Positions 1 through 5,300 of a stretch of DNA of 5,300 nt are shown here, in pieces (positions within the stretch are counted from its first letter, which is position 1; every line of letters begins with the position of its first letter). The position numbers and the translations under genes were made by a program. The notes beneath the pieces were generated by a model. It was given only the letters and a program-made list of their open reading frames with translations, was not told where the DNA came from and made no database searches. Source of the stretch: an uncultured Clostridia bacterium (GTDB lineage Bacteria > Bacillota_A > Clostridia > Oscillospirales > Ruminococcaceae). The stretch covers positions 1 to 5,300 of the forward strand of contig CAMVPV010000121.1 in assembly GCA_947169455.1 (NCBI GenBank), given 5' to 3'.

Positions 1-57
1 AGTTTCCGCCTTTCCGACAAAGTATTCCGTTATGTGCTGTTTCAGTCTGTTTATCAT
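1..57 (-). CDS. 5' end of an unidentified minus-strand gene (partial)
   Basis: Reading the minus strand leftward from ATG at 57-55 gives 19 open codons, MINRLKQHITEYFVGKAET, running off the window edge. The start is well supported: GAGGAGG (minus strand, 66-72) lies 8 bases upstream of the ATG, and a near-consensus sigma-A promoter lies about 30 bases further up. The first residues are mixed charged and polar with no signal peptide or membrane segment, which suggests a cytoplasmic N-terminus. Too little is visible to name a family. The gene is divergent from the secreted-protein gene at 389, so the two share the intergenic region and could share regulation. I do not recognise it. Confidence 0.75.
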   Translation of the reverse strand, partial: MINRLKQHITEYFVGKAET

Positions 58-65
58 TTACCGTT

Positions 66-72
66 CCTCCTC
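66..72 (-). promoter_or_regulatory. Ribosome binding site of the minus-strand gene
   Basis: The minus strand reads GAGGAGG here, a near-perfect anti-16S complement, 8 bases before the ATG at 57-55. This fixes the start of the partial gene at the left edge. Confidence 0.85.
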
Positions 73-95
73 ACAAAAAGAACTGTGTCCCAATA

Positions 96-124
96 ATTAT
101 AGCACACATCGGGCTGTTTGTAAA
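96..124 (-). promoter_or_regulatory. Sigma-A promoter for the minus-strand gene
   Basis: On the minus strand, TTTACA (119-124) is followed by a 17-base spacer and TATAAT (96-101). That is 5 of 6 and 6 of 6 matches to the housekeeping consensus with optimal spacing. Transcription would start near 89-90, giving a leader of roughly 30 bases that contains the GAGGAGG site. This should be a strong promoter unless repressed. Confidence 0.85.
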
Positions 125-157
125 TGCTCTTTTTTATTCACTACCCACAACTTAAGC

Positions 158-195
158 GTAAAATGCGGCGTAAGCCGCGTGTAACTGCTTTGTAA
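158..195. repeat. Four GTAA repeats with 11-12 base period, possible regulator site
   Basis: GTAA occurs at 158-161, 170-173, 181-184 and 192-195, so starts are 12, 11 and 11 bases apart. The last two are part of a longer direct repeat, TGTAACT, at 180-186 and 191-197. Direct repeats of about one helical turn are the usual binding layout of OmpR/PhoB-family response regulators; assignment to such a regulator is inference. The array lies about 70-105 bases upstream of the predicted leftward start site and about 145-180 upstream of the rightward one, so it could serve either gene. Confidence 0.35.
163..180. other. Small hairpin with GUAA tetraloop
   Basis: GCGGC (165-169) and GCCGC (174-178) pair around the loop GTAA, and the stem extends by a T-G wobble (164/179) and an A-T pair (163/180). 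Read as plus-strand RNA, the loop is a GNRA type (GUAA). There is no good U-tract on either strand, so I do not call it a terminator. It may matter only as DNA, since the loop GTAA is one unit of the phased array, or it may be chance. Confidence 0.3.
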
Positions 196-289
196 CTCAT
201 GCGTTTGGTCTGTTATTTCCCATGCGGCTGTATGATATGAGTATATACCTGCCTCTGCTGCAGAAAACAGACCCCCTGTTCCGAAAGAG

Positions 290-304
290 TGTCCCTTTGG
301 GACA
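290..304. promoter_or_regulatory. TGTCCC-TTT-GGGACA dyad abutting the -35 box, possible operator
   Basis: A perfect 6-bp inverted repeat with a 3-base centre ends at the base just before the -35 hexamer of the rightward promoter. That position suits a regulator or activator site. The half-site with one flank, TTGGGACA (297-304), also appears on the minus strand at 86-93, next to the leftward transcription start. A regulatory role is inference. Confidence 0.35.
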
Positions 305-333
305 TTGACAATCCCCTGATGTCAGTTTATAAT
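305..333 (+). promoter_or_regulatory. Full-consensus sigma-A promoter of the secreted-protein gene
   Basis: TTGACA (305-310), a 17-base spacer and TATAAT (328-333) match the housekeeping consensus exactly. Transcription should begin near 340, giving a leader of about 49 bases before the ATG at 389. The in-frame ATG at 332 lies inside the -10 box, upstream of the predicted transcript start, so it cannot be the start codon of mRNA made from this promoter. The spacer contains the dyad CTGA-TG-TCAG (316-325). Confidence 0.88.
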
Positions 334-372
334 GATATCAGTATATTACAGGTGTCTCACTTATCAGGACAC

Positions 373-379
373 GGAAAGG
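373..379 (+). promoter_or_regulatory. Ribosome binding site deciding the start at 389
   Basis: GGAAAGG lies 9 bases before ATG 389. It is less perfect than the others in the window but correctly placed. The nearer ATG at 381 opens a three-codon frame ending in TGA at 390-392 and sits only 1 base from the site, too close for efficient use. Confidence 0.7.
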
Positions 380-388
380 TATGATATC

Positions 389-1765
389 ATGAACAGAAAA
401 TCTTTCAGAGCAGCAGCAATAATAACAGCATCGATACTCCTCGCGGGCGGCGTATGCACACCGCTCCCCGAAGCCGGCATAGCCATCACCGCAGAAGCCG
501 CATCGGCAAAGCTGGCCGCTCCCACATACGCGGATTACATCGAAAGATCCTCCGACAGCGTCACACTTACATGGGAAAGTGTCAAGGGCGCGGATGCTTA
601 CAGGATTTTAAAGTACAATGCCTCATCCGGAAAGTATGTGTCCTATAAGACAGTCAAGGGAACAACATATACCGTGACCGGTCTGAAAAGCAGCACCCAG
701 TACAGCTTCAAGATAGCCGCGCTGAAAAGATCGGGCGGTAAATATACAGCCGGAAGATCATCGGAGAAGATCGATGTTAAGACCCTCAGGAAATTCAAGG
801 CAGGAGATACCGTGAGCTGCCCCATGTTTTCGCTCACTCTTCCCGCCGGCACGGAATATGTCGTTGAAAATGACAAGACCGGCATCTCCATATACGACAA
901 AGAGGCAAAGGAAAGCAACTGGGGCGGCTGGGCTTTCACGGTCGAGGCTTATGAGGATCCCGCCGATTACAACGGCATGATGGAGCGTAAGATCGGCGAA
1001 CTGAAGGGCTCTGACGGAAAGATATACGATGTAACGGTGATCTTCGCGAGCGATATCCAGTACAATTATGAAAAATACAATGATATCCCGGAAAATTACA
1101 GTATGCTCTTTGATGGCTCGAAGGATATCTTCAAGACAATAAAGGGAAAAAACGGCTATAAATATACACCGGGCGGCGGCATGAAAGGAAAGGATCTTTA
1201 CGGCGATGTACTGAAAAAGTACAAGAAGGCTCTCACAGAAAAATGGGACGGCAATAAGCTCGAAAAAGAAGATATGAGCAGTGTATATGCCGAGCTCGCA
1301 CAGATCAGTAAGGGCAGCCTGCTCAGCAAGGTTGGCTATGCATATTCCGACCTCAACGGCGACGGCATAGACGAACTCCTTATCGGCGAGATATCAAAGG
1401 GCAGTGAACCGAGCATTATATTCGATATCTACACAATGGTCGATCGCAGGCCCGCTCATGTACTGAGCGGCTGGTACCGCGACGCTTACTATATTTTTGA
1501 GCACGGAATGATCTGCAATGACTATTCCGACAGTGCATTCGCGAGCGGACGCAAGGTACTCGAAATACAGCATAACGACACCGAGGTCTTCCTCCAGTGC
1601 GATTTCAGGTATGATGAAGAAATGGACTCCGAAAATCCGTGGTTCGTTACCTATGTGGATGAGGACAGCTGGGAACCCTTGTCCGAAGAAGATTACGAAC
1701 AGAGACTGTCGAACTTCGGCGATCCTGTACATATTGACTTCACCCCCTTCTCCAAGGTGAAATGA
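389..1765 (+). CDS. Secreted FnIII protein with C-terminal DxNxDGxDE domain, function unknown
   Basis: The product is a 458-residue protein predicted to be exported. Residues 1 to about 38-40 form a Sec signal peptide: basic NRKSFR, a hydrophobic core, and probable cleavage after an Ala near AEAASA. There is no clear lipobox (the Cys is preceded by GGV), no LPXTG motif and no C-terminal anchor, so free secretion is likely. Residues 41-133 look like a fibronectin type III domain, with the core Trp 62, Tyr 71 and the YTVTGLKSSTQYSFKIAA strand pair at 94-111. Residues 136-253 are an aromatic, beta-rich region resembling uncharacterised domains of clostridial secreted proteins. Residues from about 265 to 458 contain DLNGDGIDELLIGE (321-334), an EF-hand or VCBS-like calcium loop, then an acidic C-terminus. 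No catalytic motif is recognisable. The start at 389 is chosen because ATG 332 lies in the -10 box and a signal peptide follows the ATG at 389. The gene is monocistronic, with its own promoter and terminator. Substrate, ligand or adhesion roles are open. Confidence 0.88.
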   Translation: MNRKSFRAAAIITASILLAGGVCTPLPEAGIAITAEAASAKLAAPTYADYIERSSDSVTLTWESVKGADAYRILKYNASSGKYVSYKTVKGTTYTVTGLKSSTQYSFKIAALKRSGGKYTAGRSSEKIDVKTLRKFKAGDTVSCPMFSLTLPAGTEYVVENDKTGISIYDKEAKESNWGGWAFTVEAYEDPADYNGMMERKIGELKGSDGKIYDVTVIFASDIQYNYEKYNDIPENYSMLFDGSKDIFKTIKGKNGYKYTPGGGMKGKDLYGDVLKKYKKALTEKWDGNKLEKEDMSSVYAELAQISKGSLLSKVGYAYSDLNGDGIDELLIGEISKGSEPSIIFDIYTMVDRRPAHVLSGWYRDAYYIFEHGMICNDYSDSAFASGRKVLEIQHNDTEVFLQCDFRYDEEMDSENPWFVTYVDEDSWEPLSEEDYEQRLSNFGDPVHIDFTPFSKVK

Positions 1766-1790
1766 TCTGCCTGACAGATAGCGGCAGATC
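1764..1790 (+). other. Inverted repeat overlapping the stop codon
   Basis: GATCTGCC (1764-1771) and GGCAGATC (1783-1790) form a perfect 8-bp stem with an 11-base loop. It begins within the TGA stop codon and sits 15 bases before the terminator hairpin. It has no U-tract. It may protect the mRNA 3' end or be incidental. Confidence 0.45.
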
Positions 1791-1805
1791 CGGATAATGA
1801 ACGGC

Positions 1806-1844
1806 ACGGTCAGCCTGCATGAACAAGCAGGCTGACCGTTTTTT
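1806..1844 (+). terminator. Strong intrinsic terminator of the secreted-protein gene
   Basis: ACGGTCAGCCTGC (1806-1818) pairs perfectly with GCAGGCTGACCGT (1827-1839), a 13-bp stem with an 8-base loop, followed by six T residues (1839-1844). The left side lacks an A-tract, so it acts rightward only. It separates the secreted-protein gene from the transporter operon. Confidence 0.95.
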
Positions 1845-1864
1845 CCGTCCGGCGGCGTATGCAG

Positions 1865-1893
1865 TTTAAGGATTATTTAATAATTTGTATGAT
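1865..1893 (+). promoter_or_regulatory. Probable promoter of the transporter operon
   Basis: TATGAT (1888-1893, 5 of 6 to consensus) lies 17 bases after TTTAAG (1865-1870, about 3 of 6), within an A/T-rich stretch between the terminator and the permease start. Transcription would begin near 1900 with a leader of only about 20 bases carrying the ribosome binding site. The weak -35 suggests low basal expression or activation. No other promoter-like pair is evident before the permease. Confidence 0.5.
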
Positions 1894-1904
1894 ATCTTAT
1901 CTTC

Positions 1905-1914
1905 AGAGAGGTGA
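1905..1914 (+). promoter_or_regulatory. Ribosome binding site deciding GTG 1920
   Basis: AGAGAGGTGA contains two overlapping cores, AGAGAGG and AGGTGA, which end 8 and 5 bases before GTG 1920. The upstream GTG at 1911 is part of this purine tract, so it cannot be read as a start using the same site. Confidence 0.7.
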
Positions 1915-1919
1915 GAACA

Positions 1920-4274
1920 GTGTATCTTACAATACTGAAAAAGGACATGAAAAGAAAGAAGACCATGAACTTCATCATACTTCTGTTTGTTATAATGTCC
2001 TCTATGTTCCTCGCATCGGGAGTGAACAATATCATTTCCGTTGCGTCCGGCACCGACCGGTATCTCGATATGGCAGGCATGGAAGATATGGCCGCGATCG
2101 TCAGTGAACCGTACGGAAAAGGTGTTCTCGATGACAGATTGAATGAATGTGTCCCGTCGGCAGAATGGAAAAAGGAGAGCAGTATCGCAATTGATGCGGA
2201 CTGCATACTTATCGGCGGAGAAAAGGCAGAGGGATTTTCGGGCTATGCCCTTGCAGTATCGCCCGATAATGACATATACAGCTATTTTGACGCAGACAAC
2301 AGGCTCATTGAGGAAGTGCCGGACGGCAGCATATATGTCACAAATTCATTCGCGGCGGGATACGGTCTGGAAACGGGAGATATCATCAGCATCGTACTCG
2401 GTGCGGACACATACGGGTTTGAGCTTTCCGGGGTATGCAAGGATGCGGTGTTCGGTTCGGAAATGATGGAAAATCCGCGCTTTCTGATAAGCCGCAGCAG
2501 CTATGATACAATGCTCGGGTGCGATGAAGCAGGGAAAGATCACTGTTCGGTGTATTACATACGCACAGCGGACACAGGCGCTGTCAACAACGTCATTTCC
2601 AAAGCGGCAGGAGTAAGGTTCTCGGCGTCGCGCTCCATGATAAAGACCGCATACATAGTCGATATGCTGACAGCAGGCATAGTAATGGCAGTTAGCATAT
2701 TTCTCATACTGATCGCTCTCGTAGTGCTGCGGTTCACGATAGGGTTCAGCATAGCGGAGGAATTTCGGGAGATAGGCGTTATGAAGGCTCTGGGTCTGAA
2801 AAACACGCACATACGGATGCTGTATCTCGTCAAATACCTCGCGATATCAGCAGCGGGAACTGCGATCGGTTCTGCGGCAGCATTTCCGTTCGGTGATATG
2901 CTGCTGAGCTCTGCGAGCAGCAACATGGTGATCACGGGCGGCAGCAGAGTGCCGATAAATATCCTGTGCTGCACAGCGGTCATCATCATAATACTTCTGT
3001 TTTCATGGAGCTGCACCGCAAAGATAAAGAAGCTTTCCCCAATAGATGCAGTGCGCAGCGGTCAGACCGGAGAGCGGTTCAGAAAGCACAGCACCGTCAT
3101 GCTCGGCAGGAGCAGGCTCGGCGCAGACGCTTTCCTTTCCGTAAGTGATGTGCTGAGCTCGCCTAAGCAGACGGCGATACTTACGGCGGTGTTCACATTA
3201 TGTGCGCTGCTCGTGATGATACTTTCAAACACCGCTGCCACGCTCACGAGTGAAAGTCTGATATATCTCATCGGCGTTGAAAAAAGTGACATCTACCTCG
3301 TGAACAACAGTCCGCTGAACGACATCATAAGCGGGAAAAAGACAGCCGCAGAAGCAACGGAGGAAGTCCGCACCGCACTTGCGGAAAACGGGATAAAAGC
3401 CGGCGTCCGCCTCGAACTGCAGTATTCCGTCGGGCTGGCATACGGCGGAAATACCTCTTCCGCGAGGTTCCTGCGGTGCAGCGATACAAAATGCAGCGAT
3501 TACCGGTATGATAAGGGCACCGCTCCGCAGTACGCAGATGAGATCGCAGTCACCTTCCCGGTGGCGGAGGAACTCGGCGCGGATATAGGAGATACGGTAG
3601 AAGTCACCGTGAACGGCAGGACGGAGAGATTCATCATCACTGCGATGTTCGATTCGCTGAACGGTCTCGGTAAATGCGGCAGGTTCAGTGAGGAATACGA
3701 TATCCCCGATACAGCGGTATCCAACATCATGGCTTTCCAGATAGACCTTGACGACCCCGGCAGGATAAGCGGGTGCATCGATACCATAAAGGAAATTTAC
3801 GGTACAGACACGGTATATGACTGTGCCGGGTATGTGAAGGACTGCACAAAGGCGGCGGATACGGTAACGAAGGTAAAGCATCTCACACTTATCGTCGCGG
3901 TATGCATCATGATAATGATGACCGTTCTGATAGAAAGATCGTTCATATCAAAGGAGAGAGCAGAGATAGCGCTTATGAAGGCGATAGGCTTCGGGAACAG
4001 GTCGGTCATAAAGATACACGTTCTCAGGTTCGTTATTATATCGGTGTGCTCCCTCGTACTCGCCGCAGTACTGGGCATACCGGCGACAAAGCTCGCAATG
4101 GACCCTATCTTCGCTATGATGGGAGCATCAGGCGGCATAGCTTATTCGGTGAATATCGCCGAGACGTTCTTCATTTATCCCGCCGTGATATTTGCTTCGG
4201 TCATCGCAGGCTCATTCGTAATATCATTGTTCACGGCGGGGATAAAGGCATCCGATACTGCGGATATTGAATAG
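1920..4274 (+). CDS. FtsX/MacB-like ABC transporter permease, duplicated two-half form
   Basis: A 784-residue membrane protein, the permease of a type VII (MacB/LolCE/FtsX-like) ABC system. The cytoplasmic start MYLTILKKDMKRKKTM leads to TM1 (about 18-35), an extracellular domain (36-245), TM2 (248-272), a cytoplasmic EFREIGVMKALG coupling element (281-292), TM3 (301-325) and TM4 (347-365). After a basic linker with LSPIDAVRSG (372-381) the plan repeats: TM5 (418-437), a second extracellular domain (438-653), TM6 (655-673), KERAEIALMKAIGFG (678-692), TM7 (702-720) and TM8 (751-772). Each half therefore carries one FtsX domain, and the ectodomains share a 'LGxxxGDxxxV' segment (YGLETGDII near 148-156, ELGADIGDTVEV near 551-562). 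The length fits fused two-FtsX permeases and there is no long stalk coiled coil. Family members power extrusion, lipoprotein release or peptide resistance; the substrate here is unknown. The partner ATPase begins at 5117. GTG is the start. The gene for the protease homologue follows after 13 bases. Confidence 0.92.
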   Translation: MYLTILKKDMKRKKTMNFIILLFVIMSSMFLASGVNNIISVASGTDRYLDMAGMEDMAAIVSEPYGKGVLDDRLNECVPSAEWKKESSIAIDADCILIGGEKAEGFSGYALAVSPDNDIYSYFDADNRLIEEVPDGSIYVTNSFAAGYGLETGDIISIVLGADTYGFELSGVCKDAVFGSEMMENPRFLISRSSYDTMLGCDEAGKDHCSVYYIRTADTGAVNNVISKAAGVRFSASRSMIKTAYIVDMLTAGIVMAVSIFLILIALVVLRFTIGFSIAEEFREIGVMKALGLKNTHIRMLYLVKYLAISAAGTAIGSAAAFPFGDMLLSSASSNMVITGGSRVPINILCCTAVIIIILLFSWSCTAKIKKLSPIDAVRSGQTGERFRKHSTVMLGRSRLGADAFLSVSDVLSSPKQTAILTAVFTLCALLVMILSNTAATLTSESLIYLIGVEKSDIYLVNNSPLNDIISGKKTAAEATEEVRTALAENGIKAGVRLELQYSVGLAYGGNTSSARFLRCSDTKCSDYRYDKGTAPQYADEIAVTFPVAEELGADIGDTVEVTVNGRTERFIITAMFDSLNGLGKCGRFSEEYDIPDTAVSNIMAFQIDLDDPGRISGCIDTIKEIYGTDTVYDCAGYVKDCTKAADTVTKVKHLTLIVAVCIMIMMTVLIERSFISKERAEIALMKAIGFGNRSVIKIHVLRFVIISVCSLVLAAVLGIPATKLAMDPIFAMMGASGGIAYSVNIAETFFIYPAVIFASVIAGSFVISLFTAGIKASDTADIE

Positions 4275-4281
4275 AAGGAGG
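4275..4281 (+). promoter_or_regulatory. Ribosome binding site deciding ATG 4288
   Basis: AAGGAGG overlaps the region just past the permease TAG stop and ends 6 bases before ATG 4288. The frame stays open upstream to a TTG at 4267, but that codon lies before the ribosome binding site and inside the permease gene, so 4288 is the start. Confidence 0.88.
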
Positions 4282-4287
4282 ATAAAC

Positions 4288-5133
4288 ATGAAAAACACAT
4301 TAAGGAACAGTCTCATTATTTTCGTGATATGTCTCGCAGTCCACGCGGCGGAGGTGCTGTTCATCAGAACGGATGAGACAGTATTTGCGGAATGCTTCAT
4401 CAACAAGGTGTTCGGTATAATCGTGCTGTTTGCGGCACTGAAGCTCACCGGCATGAAATGGCGCAGCATAGGGTTTGTAAAGGAAGCTCTCCCTGTCAGC
4501 GTACTGAAGGGCTTCGGCATCTGTGCGGCAAGCTATTCCGCCGCGTTCATACTTGAATTCATCGTGCTCGCACTCCGCGGTACGCCCGCACATATAGAAT
4601 TCTTCGTGACCGGCTTCTCACTGACCGGCAGCACGGTAAAGCTCACAGGAGCAGGATTTGTGGCGATGTGCATATTCTTCAACATCATAAATGTATGGAT
4701 GGAGGAAGGTCTGTTCAGAGGATTTTACATCACATATCTCTCGAAGGAGCTCAGTGCATCAAAAGCGCTGTACATATCCGCACTGCTGTTCGGGCTGTGG
4801 CACATCGTAACGCCGTTCAGAAGCCTTCTCGACGGCACTATGGGCGCCGCAGAGTTTGCCGGTATAACAGCGGGATATGTGATACTCTCCCTCCTCATGG
4901 GGATCAAATGGGGACTGCTGTACCGTACATCTGGCAATATCTGGATCGGCATGGCTGACCATTTCTTCAACAACTGCGTCGTAACAAACCTGCTGCACGT
5001 CGTAACCGCGGAAGGCGTCGATGAGATGCAGACAGTGCGCGTCCTGACCGGCGAGCTGATATCGTTCGCAGCGGTAGCGGTATATACAAAAATAAAGGAA
5101 AGGAAGGCAGTACGCAATGAAGCCTGTGCTTGA
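4288..5133 (+). CDS. CPBP-family (Abi/Rce1-like) intramembrane metalloprotease homologue
   Basis: A 281-residue polytopic membrane protein with about eight hydrophobic segments (near 3-27, 36-56, 71-98, 119-150, 158-174, 186-212, 218-239 and 253-273). The family's three conserved motifs are all present in order: EExxxR as EEGLFR (139-144), FxxxH as FGLWH (168-172), and HxxxN as HFFNN (225-229). Glu 139/140, His 172 and His 225 are the likely catalytic or metal-site residues, so the enzyme appears intact. CPBP proteins include Rce1-type CAAX proteases, and many bacterial members are tied to bacteriocin maturation, peptide self-immunity or signalling; which applies here is not shown. It sits 13 bases after the permease gene and overlaps the ATPase start by 17 bases, so all three are probably co-transcribed and partly translationally coupled. 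Its place between two ABC subunits suggests it works with that transporter, which is inference. Confidence 0.92.
   Translation: MKNTLRNSLIIFVICLAVHAAEVLFIRTDETVFAECFINKVFGIIVLFAALKLTGMKWRSIGFVKEALPVSVLKGFGICAASYSAAFILEFIVLALRGTPAHIEFFVTGFSLTGSTVKLTGAGFVAMCIFFNIINVWMEEGLFRGFYITYLSKELSASKALYISALLFGLWHIVTPFRSLLDGTMGAAEFAGITAGYVILSLLMGIKWGLLYRTSGNIWIGMADHFFNNCVVTNLLHVVTAEGVDEMQTVRVLTGELISFAAVAVYTKIKERKAVRNEACA
5100..5107 (+). promoter_or_regulatory. Ribosome binding site of the ATPase, inside the upstream gene
   Basis: AAGGAAGG ends 9 bases before ATG 5117, within the last codons of the protease-homologue gene. The purine run actually extends from about 5095. This supports initiation inside the upstream gene and translational coupling. 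Confidence 0.75.
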
Positions 5134-5300
5134 AGTCTGTGATCTGTGCAAGACATATATAGTAAACAAGCGTCAGAACCATGTTCTGTGCAATGTCAGC
5201 TTCACCGTGAACAAGGGTGAGATGGTCGCGGTCATGGGGCCATCGGGCTCGGGAAAATCCACTCTGCTCTATACCGTATCGGGGATGGACAGGATGACCG
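5117..5300 (+). CDS. ABC transporter ATP-binding protein, LolD/MacB type (partial, 5' end)
   Basis: The first 61 codons of an ABC ATPase that continues past the window. It starts [14 protein letters not shown], with an aromatic A-loop Tyr 14 in the usual KxY context, then the strand [19 protein letters not shown], and a complete Walker A motif GPSGSGKST (41-49) followed by [10 protein letters not shown] (50-59). The wording around 'SGMDR' is typical of MacB/LolD/FtsE-like ATPases that pair with FtsX-type permeases. The Walker B, signature and H-loop regions lie outside the window, so activity cannot be judged. It overlaps the protease-homologue gene by 17 bases in a different frame. It is almost certainly the partner of the 784-residue permease, giving the order permease, protease homologue, ATPase, unlike the ATPase-first order common in Bce-type modules. 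Confidence 0.93.
   Translation, partial: MKPVLEVCDLCKTYIVNKRQNHVLCNVSFTVNKGEMVAVMGPSGSGKSTLLYTVSGMDRMT

Larger units (their letters stand above)
58..388. other. Divergent intergenic region, 331 bases
   Basis: No convincing gene lies here. From left to right it holds the leftward ribosome binding site and promoter (66-124), four phased GTAA tetramers (158-195) overlapping a small hairpin (163-180), a weak TATGAT element (231-236), a TGTCCC/GGGACA dyad (290-304), a consensus rightward promoter (305-333), palindromic TGATRTCA elements (317-324, 333-340 and 382-389) and the rightward ribosome binding site (373-379). Short open frames at 163-195 and 222-308 lack ribosome binding sites and were not called. 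Confidence 0.7.

Noticed and set aside
163..180. GUAA-loop hairpin as a terminator
   Set aside because: No run of U after the stem on either strand beyond a short T stretch that partly belongs to the stem.
163..195. Ten-codon frame MRRKPRVTAL, possible leader peptide
   Set aside because: No ribosome binding site or promoter in the right place, and it is explained by chance in the GTAA repeat stretch.
222..308. 28-codon frame ahead of the promoter, possible leader peptide
   Set aside because: No Shine-Dalgarno sequence before the ATG, and only a weak TATGAT with no -35 match. Its end overlaps the consensus promoter.
332..388. N-terminal extension of the secreted protein from ATG 332
   Set aside because: The ATG overlaps the -10 box, has no ribosome binding site, and would bury the signal peptide behind 19 polar residues.
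381..392. Three-codon frame ATG ATA TCA TGA overlapping the real ATG at 389
   Set aside because: Only 1 base separates it from the GGAAAGG site, too close for initiation, so regulation by it is unlikely.
389..510. Lipoprotein signal peptide in the secreted protein
   Set aside because: The only Cys near the hydrophobic core is preceded by GGV rather than a lipobox with small residues at -1, so a standard signal peptide is more likely.
1911..1919. GTG 1911 as the permease start
   Set aside because: It is part of the ribosome binding site for GTG 1920, which has correct spacing.
3225..3881. 218-codon minus-strand frame inside the permease gene
   Set aside because: It is antisense to a well-supported membrane protein gene, rich in Cys and Arg with no domain logic, and has no promoter or ribosome binding site. 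The other antisense frames in the operon were rejected for the same reasons.
4267..4287. TTG 4267 as the start of the protease homologue
   Set aside because: It lies inside the permease gene, upstream of the AAGGAGG site that serves ATG 4288.

Overview
The window looks like chromosomal DNA of a Gram-positive gut or rumen Clostridia member, probably Ruminococcus-like (Oscillospiraceae). Grounds are the near-consensus sigma-A promoters, purine-rich GGAGG-type ribosome binding sites, roughly balanced base composition, a secreted fibronectin-III protein with a clostridial 'DxNxDGxDE' C-terminal domain, and an FtsX-type ABC permease whose N-terminus matches the style seen in Firmicutes. The genus is an inference from style, not a search result.

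Layout. (1) Positions 1-57 hold the first 19 codons of an unidentified minus-strand gene, with a strong ribosome binding site and a near-perfect promoter (TTTACA-17-TATAAT) reading left. (2) A 331-base divergent intergenic region follows. It holds four GTAA tetramers spaced 11-12 bases apart, two small hairpins, and a full-consensus promoter (TTGACA-17-TATAAT) reading right. (3) A secreted multidomain protein follows (389-1765): signal peptide, FnIII, an uncharacterised beta-rich domain, and a C-terminal domain with a calcium-binding-like loop. It stands alone and ends in a 13-bp intrinsic terminator. (4) From about 1865 a separate operon begins: a large duplicated FtsX/MacB-like ABC permease (1920-4274), a CPBP-family intramembrane protease homologue (4288-5133), and the start of the ABC ATPase (5117 to beyond the window), which overlaps the protease gene by 17 bases.

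How the genes fit together. The permease and ATPase should form one type VII (MacB/LolCDE/FtsX-like) ABC system, a class that usually performs mechanotransmission, extrusion or resistance rather than import. A membrane protease homologue encoded between the two subunits suggests a dedicated role, for example peptide processing, peptide resistance or signalling; the substrate cannot be read from the sequence. The secreted FnIII protein is transcribed separately and nothing in the sequence ties it to the transporter.

For three genes the longest possible reading frame starts too early. The promoter and ribosome binding sites support starts at 389 (not 332), 1920 (GTG, not GTG 1911) and 4288 (ATG, not TTG 4267). 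No RNA genes, CRISPR arrays, insertion sequences or clear mobile elements were seen.
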